Of a stretch of 8,221 bases of DNA, positions 1-5,054 are shown in pieces (position 1 is the stretch's first letter; the number at the start of each line of letters is the position of its first letter). A program made the position numbers and the translations under genes. The stretch is from Gemmatimonadota bacterium. GTDB taxonomy: Bacteria; Gemmatimonadota; Gemmatimonadetes; Longimicrobiales; RSA9. The DNA lies in contig VEPF01000271.1 of assembly GCA_012027055.1 (NCBI GenBank), positions 1 through 8,221 on the forward strand, written 5' to 3'. A model generated the notes under the pieces. The model was not told the DNA's origin and ran no database searches. It was given only the letters and a program-made list of their open reading frames with translations.

Positions 1-1
1 G

Positions 2-31
2 TCGGCTGTGCAGGCCCTGGGCGGCATCTAG
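2..31 (+). other. Upstream remnant of the opine dehydrogenase frame ending in an in-frame amber codon
   Basis: Reading the same frame as the dehydrogenase that follows, positions 2-28 give SAVQALGGI, then TAG at 29-31, then VTGVVVDGFG. In octopine/nopaline-dehydrogenase-family proteins this region typically reads like ...ALRARGGIELTG..., so homology seems to continue straight through the stop with no frame change. The stop occupies a position often held by Glu, and GAG to TAG is one base change. Only nine codons are visible upstream, so the alignment is short. The alternatives are a nonsense mutation, a sequencing error, or (unlikely) amber read-through. Confidence 0.6.
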
Positions 32-979
32 GTGACGGGTGTTGTAGTGGACGGGTTCGGGCCGGTCGTGCTGGCCACGGGGGATGCTGGAGAGGCGATT
101 GCCGGAGCGGACGTGGTCATGGTGGTGGTTCCAGCCACGGCGCACGAGGATGTCGCCCGGGTGGCAGCTCCGCATCTGAGGTCGGGGCAGTTCGTGGTGT
201 TGAACCCGGGCCGTACCTTCGGGGCGATCGCGTTTCACCAGGAGCTACGCCGTTGCGGCTGTTACGAGGATGCGACGATTGCGGAAACGCAGACGTTCAT
301 CTACGCCAGTCGTGCCACCGGCCCGGCGCAGGTCAAGGTATTCGCCGTCAAGAACTCGATTCCCCTCGCGACGTTGCAGGCGCACCGCATACCCGAGTGT
401 CTGTCGGTGGTGCGGCAGGCCTACCCGCAGTTCGTGCCGGGGGACAGCGTCTTCAAGACCAGCTTCAACAACATCGGTGCGGTTTTCCATCCGGCGATCA
501 CGCTGCTGAACGCCGGCTGGGTGGAAGATCCGGCGGATTTCGAGTTCTACCATCAGGGAGTGACGCCGTCGGTGGCGCGGATTCTCGAGGAGCTGGATGC
601 GGAGCGCGTGGCGGTCGCGGCGTCCTTGGGATTCCGGGCCATGACAGCGCGGGAATGGCTCTACTTCGCGTATTCCGCGGTCGGCGGCGACTTGCGGGAG
701 GCGATGCGGGCCAATCCGGGTTACCACGGCATCAGGGCTCCGCATCGCACCGAGATGCGCTACATCACGGAAGACATACCGTGCAGCCTGGTGCCGATGA
801 GCTCGATCGGACACCAGTTCGAAGTAGCGGTGCCGCTGATGGACGCACTCATCACGGTAGCGTCGCAGATGCACAGGTGTGACTACCGGGCGACGGGTCG
901 AACGGTGGAGCGCCTGGGGATCAGCGGTCTCGACCGGAAGCAGTTGCGGCTGCTGGCGATCGGGGAGCACGGCCAATGA
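32..979 (+). CDS. NAD(P)-dependent opine/octopine dehydrogenase family protein, N-terminally incomplete
   Basis: The family catalyses NAD(P)H-dependent reductive condensation of the amino group of an amino acid with a 2-keto acid to give a secondary-amine dicarboxylate (opine), in the cytosol. Visible are the end of the Rossmann domain (ADVVMVVVPATAH near residues 26-38, LNPGRT near 57-62) and the all-helical opine dehydrogenase domain with the family signature NNIGAVFHP (His153, probable catalytic His) and DYxxxGRTxERLG near 284-296 (Asp284, plausible partner). The 315 residues fall about 45-50 short of the usual length, and the missing part is the beginning with the GxGxxG dinucleotide loop. 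It would lie upstream of the TAG at 29-31 and beyond the window edge. GTG at 32 is only the first possible start after that stop; no good Shine-Dalgarno precedes it, so it is probably not a real start. The gene is therefore either a pseudogene or carries a sequence error. The 3' end overlaps the next gene by ATGA (976-979). The substrate cannot be told from sequence. Confidence 0.82.
   Translation: MTGVVVDGFGPVVLATGDAGEAIAGADVVMVVVPATAHEDVARVAAPHLRSGQFVVLNPGRTFGAIAFHQELRRCGCYEDATIAETQTFIYASRATGPAQVKVFAVKNSIPLATLQAHRIPECLSVVRQAYPQFVPGDSVFKTSFNNIGAVFHPAITLLNAGWVEDPADFEFYHQGVTPSVARILEELDAERVAVAASLGFRAMTAREWLYFAYSAVGGDLREAMRANPGYHGIRAPHRTEMRYITEDIPCSLVPMSSIGHQFEVAVPLMDALITVASQMHRCDYRATGRTVERLGISGLDRKQLRLLAIGEHGQ
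962..967 (+). promoter_or_regulatory. Ribosome binding site inside the dehydrogenase 3' end
   Basis: GGGGAG lies 8 bases before the ATG at 976, inside the last codons of the dehydrogenase. It supports that ATG as the true start of the B12-domain gene and translational coupling through the ATGA overlap. Confidence 0.6.
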
Positions 980-2619
980 GGCGGAAGGTACTGGGTGCGG
1001 CCCTTGGCCAGTGCGTGCACGTGGCCGGGCTGGACCACTTTCTCCGGTTGTGCGAGGACCACGGCTGGCACGCCGTGCCGCTGGGGCCGGCCGTCCCCGT
1101 GGGCTACCTGCTGGAAGCGATCGAGCGCGAGCGGCCGGAGCTGGTGGCGGTTTCGTACCGGCTCACGGCCGAGGACGCGGTGCCGCTCTTCGAGGCCCTG
1201 CGAACCGGAGTCGCGAGGCTCGCCGGACCGCGGCCGCGATTCGTTTTCGGGGGCACGCCGCCGGTGGCTGCGGAGGCGCGAGAATCGGGGCTATTCGAAC
1301 GCGTTTTCGACGGCTCCGAGGGGCAGTCCGCCATCGAGGCGTTCGTGCGGGGGACCGAGCACGTGGCCGGCGCCGCGCGGTATCCGGACACGCTGGTGGC
1401 GCGGATCGCAGCTGCGTTCCCGATGCCGCTCCTGCGTCATCACTACGGGGAGCCGGACCTGGCGGCGACAGTCCGAGGCGCCAGCGAGATTGCGGAAGCC
1501 GGAGTGCTGGACGTCCTCTCCATTGGGCCCGATCAGAACGCACAGGAGCATTTCTTTCGCCCTGCCGAGCTGGATCCTCGCCAGGACGGGGCGGGCGGTG
1601 TCCCGGTACGCACGCCCGCCGACCTGGCGGCGATCTACGCGGCGACCCGCCGCGGGAATTTTCCGCTGGTGCGCTGCTACAGCGGGACGCGGGACCTGCT
1701 CCGGTGGGCAGAGCTGAGTCTCGAAGCCATCCACATTGCCTGGGGCGCGATTCCGCTGTGCTGGTACAGCGTGATGGATGGGCGCAGCCAGGTGCCGTTC
1801 CCGCAGGCGATCCAGGAGAAGCAGGCCGCGATGCGCTTCTACGCCGAGCGTGGCGTCCCGGTGGAGGTGAACGAGTCGCACCAGTGGAGCCTGCGCGACG
1901 CGCACGACAGTCTGGCCGTAGCGACCGCGTTCCTGGCCGCGTACAACGCGCGGGCGCAGGGGGTGCACGATTACATCATCCAGATGATGCACAACACGCC
2001 GCCCTCGACCAGCCCGGCCATGGACCTGGCCAAGATGCTGGCCAAGCTGGAGCTGATCAGCGAACTGGAAGGCGCTGAATTCCGGACCTACCGCGAGGTG
2101 CGCGCGGGGATCACGAGCCTGCCGGCGGATGCCGGGGAAGCCAGGGGCCACATGGCGGCGTCGGCAATCTTCTCCATGGCACTGCGTCCCCACATCCTGC
2201 ACGTGGTCGGCTACAGCGAAGCGACGCGCGTGGTAGACCCGCAGGTGCTGATCGAGAGCTGCCGGATCGCGCAGGGGGCGGTGCGGCTCTTCCTGCGCGG
2301 CTCACCCGATCCGACCCTCGACCCCCTCGTGCAGGCGCGCAAGGCGCACCTGGTCTCGGAAGCGCGCATCCTGCTGCAGGGCATCCGCCAGCTCGGTCCC
2401 GATCGGACGGACCCCTGGGCGGACGCGGCAGTGATGCGCGAAGCGATCCGGCGCGAGCTGCTGGCCCCGCCGCATTTCCGGGGGAACCCGCACCTGTGCG
2501 GCCGGATCGTGACCAGGTGCGTCGACGGCGGCTGGGAGGCCATCGATCCGCAAACGCGGGAGCCGATCGGGGAGCGCGCGCGCCTGCGCGTGATCGGCGT
2601 GGAAGCGGAAGGCGTCTAG
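976..2619 (+). CDS. Cobalamin-binding domain fused to a glutamate-mutase-epsilon-like barrel
   Basis: This is probably a single-chain relative of the B12-dependent carbon-skeleton mutases, cytosolic. Residues 1-130 look like a cobalamin-binding Rossmann domain: beta-strand VLGAALG, then CVHVAG (residues 13-18) where family members have DxHxxG, VAVSY near 57-61 where the SxL motif sits, and VFGG at 90-93 for the conserved GG turn. His15, the lower axial ligand position, is kept, but the Asp two residues earlier is Cys13. From about residue 140 the chain resembles the catalytic TIM barrel of glutamate mutase MutE/GlmE: TPADLAAIYAATRRGNFPLV, the AELSLEAIHIAWGAIP segment, the EKQAAMRFYAERGVPVEVNE segment, and a C-terminal ASAIFSMALRPHILHV block. 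Glutamate mutase is normally two proteins (small B12 subunit GlmS, large GlmE). Here B12 domain and barrel form one 547-residue chain, B12 domain first. The substrate is unknown; an amino acid is likely given the neighbours. It could also be a non-mutase B12 protein. The fold call is confident, the reaction is not. Confidence 0.7.
   Translation: MRRKVLGAALGQCVHVAGLDHFLRLCEDHGWHAVPLGPAVPVGYLLEAIERERPELVAVSYRLTAEDAVPLFEALRTGVARLAGPRPRFVFGGTPPVAAEARESGLFERVFDGSEGQSAIEAFVRGTEHVAGAARYPDTLVARIAAAFPMPLLRHHYGEPDLAATVRGASEIAEAGVLDVLSIGPDQNAQEHFFRPAELDPRQDGAGGVPVRTPADLAAIYAATRRGNFPLVRCYSGTRDLLRWAELSLEAIHIAWGAIPLCWYSVMDGRSQVPFPQAIQEKQAAMRFYAERGVPVEVNESHQWSLRDAHDSLAVATAFLAAYNARAQGVHDYIIQMMHNTPPSTSPAMDLAKMLAKLELISELEGAEFRTYREVRAGITSLPADAGEARGHMAASAIFSMALRPHILHVVGYSEATRVVDPQVLIESCRIAQGAVRLFLRGSPDPTLDPLVQARKAHLVSEARILLQGIRQLGPDRTDPWADAAVMREAIRRELLAPPHFRGNPHLCGRIVTRCVDGGWEAIDPQTREPIGERARLRVIGVEAEGV
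2607..2612 (+). promoter_or_regulatory. Ribosome binding site for the asparagine synthetase gene
   Basis: GGAAGG lies 8 bases before the ATG at 2621, inside the 3' end of the preceding gene. That ATG puts Cys at codon 2, as required for the N-terminal nucleophile, which fixes the start. Confidence 0.55.
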
Positions 2620-2620
2620 C

Positions 2621-4129
2621 ATGTGTGGTCTCGCGGCTTGCAGCGGCCCGGGCGGGACGGAGCTGCTGGCGGGCATGCTGGAACGCATGGCACACCGTGG
2701 CCCGGACGGTCGCGGTCGGCTGCGGGTGGGCGCCAGCGAGCTGGGGCACGTTCGCCTGGCCATCGTGGACGTGGCCGGGGGCGCCCAGCCGATGACCAAC
2801 GAGCGCGGCGAGCTGGCCGTGGTGATGAACGGCGAGATCTACAACCACCTGGCGCTGCGAGCCGGGCTGGAGGAGCGGCATCAGTTCCGCACCCGGTCGG
2901 ACACCGAGGTGGTGCTCCACCTGTACGAGGAGCAGGCCGAGGATATGCTGCCGCGGCTGGACGGCATGTTCGCCATGGCACTGGCCGGCCCGCGCGGCTT
3001 GCTGCTGGCGCGCGATCCGCTCGGCATCAAACCCCTCTACTACGGCCGCAGGGGCGACATTCTGCTGGCGGCAAGCGAGCTGAAGGCGTTCCCGGAGATG
3101 GACGAGCTGCACATGCTCCCGGCCGGGCACGCGCGGCACGGGGAGAGTCCGCCGTGGCGTTTCGCCGCCCCGTTCCCGGTGCCCCGGCCCCTGGTCGATG
3201 CACCACTGGATGAGGTGCTGACCGAGGTGCGCCGTCGCCTGGAGGAGGCAGTCAAGAAGAGGCTGATGAGCGATGTACCGGTCGGCGTGTTCCTGTCCGG
3301 TGGCGTCGACAGCAGTCTGATCGCGGCGTGCATGCGGCCGCACATGGTGCGCCTGCACACCTTCACCGCGGGGATGGCGGGGGCACCGGACCTCGCTGCC
3401 GCGCGCGACGTGGCGCACTTCCTCGGCACGGAGCATCACGAGCTGATCTACGACGAGCAGGACGTGATCGAGGCGATCCCGGAAGTGATCCGCGCCCTCG
3501 AGTCCTTCGACGCGCCGCTGGTGCGATCGGCAGTGCCAATGTACTTCCTCGCGCGCCTGGCCTCCCGCTACGTCAAGGTGGTGCTGACCGGGGAAGGTGC
3601 GGACGAGCTGTTCGCGGGCTACGACTACCTCGCGACGCTGGGCGGCGGCGAGGGTTTGCGCGCCGAGCTCGTTGCCATCACGCTCCGGCTGCAGGACACG
3701 AACCTGCAGCGAGGCGACCGCATGACCATGGTGCACGGGCTCGAGGGACGCGTGCCATTCCTCGACCAGGCGCTGGTGCGCTACGTGTCGCGCCTGCCGG
3801 CCGAGCTGATCGAGCCGAGGCCCGACCGACCGGGGAAGTGGCTGCTCCGGGAAGCGTGCCGGGGGCTGCTGCCCGCCGAGCTCCTGGAGCGGCGAAAGCT
3901 GAAGTTCTCCGAGGGTGCCGGGAGCGCAGAGGTCGTCAGCCGGCACGCCCGGCGGTTGGTCAGCCGCGCCGAATTCGACGAAGAGCGGATGGCGGCGGGC
4001 GATCACCCGTTGCGTTCACGCGAGGAGCTGTACTACTTCCGCATCTGGCGCGAAGCGTTCGGTGCGCGGGTACCGCCCGCTCTCGTCGGGCGGACGCTGG
4101 ACAGGACGGCGGCGGTCGAAGGCCGCTGA
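2621..4129 (+). CDS. asnB: Asparagine synthetase (glutamine-hydrolysing), AsnB type
   Basis: Transfers ammonia from glutamine to an ATP-activated carboxylate, classically aspartate to asparagine, releasing AMP and PPi, in the cytosol. The N-terminal class II amidotransferase domain (about 2-185) starts MCGL, so Cys2 becomes the nucleophile after Met removal. It also shows HRGPDG (25-30), GHVRLAIVD with Arg45, NGEIYN (70-75) and SDTE (93-96). The synthetase domain has the PP-loop SGGVDSS (226-232), TGEGADELFAGY near 323-334, and LEGRVPFLD near 374-382. A C-terminal KWLLREACRGLL...KFSEGAGS block and an EELYYFRIW segment match the end of bacterial AsnB. All key residues are present, so it should be active. 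At 502 residues it is about 50 shorter than E. coli AsnB, mostly at the C-terminus. It starts one base after the previous stop and overlaps marC by ATGA. In this context it may amidate a pathway intermediate rather than serve general asparagine supply. The gene symbol denotes the family, not a proven substrate. Confidence 0.92.
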   Translation: MCGLAACSGPGGTELLAGMLERMAHRGPDGRGRLRVGASELGHVRLAIVDVAGGAQPMTNERGELAVVMNGEIYNHLALRAGLEERHQFRTRSDTEVVLHLYEEQAEDMLPRLDGMFAMALAGPRGLLLARDPLGIKPLYYGRRGDILLAASELKAFPEMDELHMLPAGHARHGESPPWRFAAPFPVPRPLVDAPLDEVLTEVRRRLEEAVKKRLMSDVPVGVFLSGGVDSSLIAACMRPHMVRLHTFTAGMAGAPDLAAARDVAHFLGTEHHELIYDEQDVIEAIPEVIRALESFDAPLVRSAVPMYFLARLASRYVKVVLTGEGADELFAGYDYLATLGGGEGLRAELVAITLRLQDTNLQRGDRMTMVHGLEGRVPFLDQALVRYVSRLPAELIEPRPDRPGKWLLREACRGLLPAELLERRKLKFSEGAGSAEVVSRHARRLVSRAEFDEERMAAGDHPLRSREELYYFRIWREAFGARVPPALVGRTLDRTAAVEGR

Positions 4130-4737
4130 TGGGCACGTCCTGGCTGCGGCTCCTCGGGCACGATGCGCTGGTGCTCTTCGCGATGGTCAACGTGGTCGGC
4201 AACCTGCCCATATTCGCGGATCTCACCCAGGGCATGGATCGGGCTACGCGCAACGCCACGTTCCGCACCGCCGTGACCGTGGCCGGGGGCATCGTGCTCG
4301 CCTTCGCCGTGCTGGGCAACCTGATGCTCCAGCGGGTCTTCCAGGTCGGTACGGCAGCCTTCAAGGTAGCCGGTGGAATCCTGGTCTTCGCCGTGGCTGC
4401 GCGCGCGCTGCTCGGCGGCTCGGCCAGGCCGTCCGTGAAGCGCGACGACGTGGCGGGCGGACCGGCGGCATTCCCCATGGGGTTCCCGTATCTGGCCGGC
4501 CCGGGCACCATCGTAACCACCATCCTGCTCATGCAGCGGTCCGGAGCGGCGATCACCTCGGCCGCCGCCGTACTCGTCTACGTGGCCGCACTGCCCACGC
4601 TGCATCTGTCACCCGTTCTGCACAAGGCGATCGGCCGAGTCGGCGTACTGGTCGTGGCGCGCATCCTCCAGATCTTCATCGCCGCCAAGGCGGCGGATTT
4701 CGCTCTATCCGGACTGAGGGAATACCTGCAGCTGTGA
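4129..4737 (+). CDS. MarC/SnatA-family integral membrane protein
   Basis: A 202-residue inner-membrane protein with about six predicted hydrophobic segments, the usual MarC family length. Family hallmarks are NVVGNLPIFADLT near residues 20-32 (most relatives read NPxGxxPIF, so the first Pro is Val here), a middle FKVAGGILVFAVAARALL segment, and GFPYLAGPGTIVTTILL near 120-136, matching the conserved PLLAGPG motif. The family was named after the E. coli mar locus, but its link to drug resistance was not upheld. The archaeal member SnatA was characterised as a transporter of small neutral amino acids, so amino-acid or related transport is the best functional guess. The ATG overlaps the asparagine synthetase stop (ATGA, 4127-4131), with a weak AAGG (4119-4122) as ribosome binding site. 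Translational coupling suggests it exports or imports the substrate or product of the three upstream enzymes. Confidence 0.85.
   Translation: MGTSWLRLLGHDALVLFAMVNVVGNLPIFADLTQGMDRATRNATFRTAVTVAGGIVLAFAVLGNLMLQRVFQVGTAAFKVAGGILVFAVAARALLGGSARPSVKRDDVAGGPAAFPMGFPYLAGPGTIVTTILLMQRSGAAITSAAAVLVYVAALPTLHLSPVLHKAIGRVGVLVVARILQIFIAAKAADFALSGLREYLQL
4540..4555 (+). repeat. 16-base direct repeat, copy 1 (inside marC)
   Basis: TCCGGAGCGGCGATCA occurs here within the marC coding sequence and again exactly at 4845-4860 in the following intergenic region. Similarity extends a few bases each side if small gaps are allowed (CAGCG before, CCGCC after). This may be a decayed partial duplication of marC, or chance in GC-rich DNA. 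Confidence 0.5.
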
Positions 4738-4746
4738 CGTCGTCAC
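4734..4746. repeat. Perfect inverted repeat over the marC stop codon
   Basis: GTGACG-T-CGTCAC has 6-base arms around one central base, and the marC TGA stop (4735-4737) lies in the left arm. There is no T-tract after it, so it is not a standard intrinsic terminator. It could be a protein-binding dyad or chance. Confidence 0.35.
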
Positions 4747-4770
4747 GGTGATGAGCGCCCTGACTCGCCG

Positions 4771-4785
4771 ACCGGACCTACCCTC
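4771..4785 (+). repeat. 15-base intergenic element, copy A
   Basis: ACCGGACCTACCCTC here differs by one base from ACCGGACCTACGCTC at 6969-6983. Both copies lie on the + strand in spacers that precede a gene, 270 and 51 bases before the respective starts. TACCCT resembles a TAnnnT -10 box but no matching -35 is evident. A partial match (ACCGGACCT) also occurs in coding sequence at 6769-6777, which weakens the case for a specific signal. Confidence 0.35.
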
Positions 4786-4844
4786 GACGGATTCCGCACG
4801 GAGCCGGTCTGCCATCAACTTCAAGGCAACCGGTGCCAGCGTAT

Positions 4845-4860
4845 TCCGGAGCGGCGATCA
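4845..4860 (+). repeat. 16-base direct repeat, copy 2 (intergenic)
   Basis: Exact copy of marC bases 4540-4555, displaced by 305 bases. Its right half supplies most of the left arm of the 17-base inverted repeat at 4851-4867. Confidence 0.5.
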
Positions 4861-4867
4861 TCGCCGC
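4851..4867. repeat. Perfect 17-base inverted repeat, possible operator
   Basis: GCGGCGAT-C-ATCGCCGC has 8-base perfect arms around a single base. The tiny centre makes it a better DNA-binding dyad than an RNA hairpin. It lies 187 bases before the antiporter ATG, far for a classical operator unless transcription starts well upstream. Function is inferred from symmetry only. Confidence 0.4.
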
Positions 4868-5044
4868 CAATCCACTTCTGGCGGGCGTGTCCTTGGGGCT
4901 GCCGGTCCCAGCATTCGCTGACCGCGGTGCCGCGTTGCCGGAGCGGGGGGCCACAGCTGGCTCCACGCGAGGCGGGCTCCGGAGGTCGACGGCTTGCGCG
5001 CTGCCAGTTGAACGCAGAATCTGCTGCTCATCTTCGTCTTGCTC

Positions 5045-5049
5045 CGGAG
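5045..5049 (+). promoter_or_regulatory. Ribosome binding site deciding the antiporter start
   Basis: CGGAG ends 5 bases before the ATG at 5055. Hydrophobic antiporter sequence begins directly after that Met, which favours it over the open extension back to GTG 4833. Confidence 0.55.
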
Positions 5050-5054
5050 CCATC

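Larger units (their letters stand above)
4738..5054 (+). other. Intergenic region between marC and the antiporter
   Basis: These 317 bases hold no convincing gene. The antiporter frame is open back to GTG 4833, but the extra 74 codons have looser third-position usage, end in a Cys/Ser-rich run and do not look like antiporter sequence. Structured elements are a dyad at the marC stop (4734-4746), a 15-base element shared with the next spacer (4771-4785), a copy of a marC 16-mer (4845-4860), a perfect 17-base inverted repeat (4851-4867), a G/C-rich hairpin GGGGCCA/TGGCTCC with a 4-base loop (4947-4964), and a small dyad GCAGA-A-TCTGC (5014-5024). No clear sigma-70 -35/-10 pair or T-tailed terminator is visible, although an antiporter promoter is expected here. 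Confidence 0.6.

Noticed and set aside
32..34. GTG 32 as a genuine start of a short dehydrogenase
   Set aside because: No clear ribosome binding site, and the protein would lack the dinucleotide-binding loop. Family-like residues occur upstream of the stop.
879..2078. 399-codon plus-strand frame overlapping the B12-domain gene
   Set aside because: Arg/Gly-rich product in an alternative frame with no family resemblance.
2111..4006. 631-codon open frame on the minus strand
   Set aside because: It lies antisense to the well-supported asparagine synthetase and the end of the B12 gene. Its His/Arg/Gln/Pro-rich product matches no family and reflects GC-rich codon use opposite a real gene.
4833..5054. 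N-terminal extension of the antiporter from GTG 4833
   Set aside because: It includes a stretch resembling a signal peptide, but then becomes Arg/Cys/Ser-rich with relaxed third positions. The ATG at 5055 has a ribosome binding site and begins the first membrane helix.
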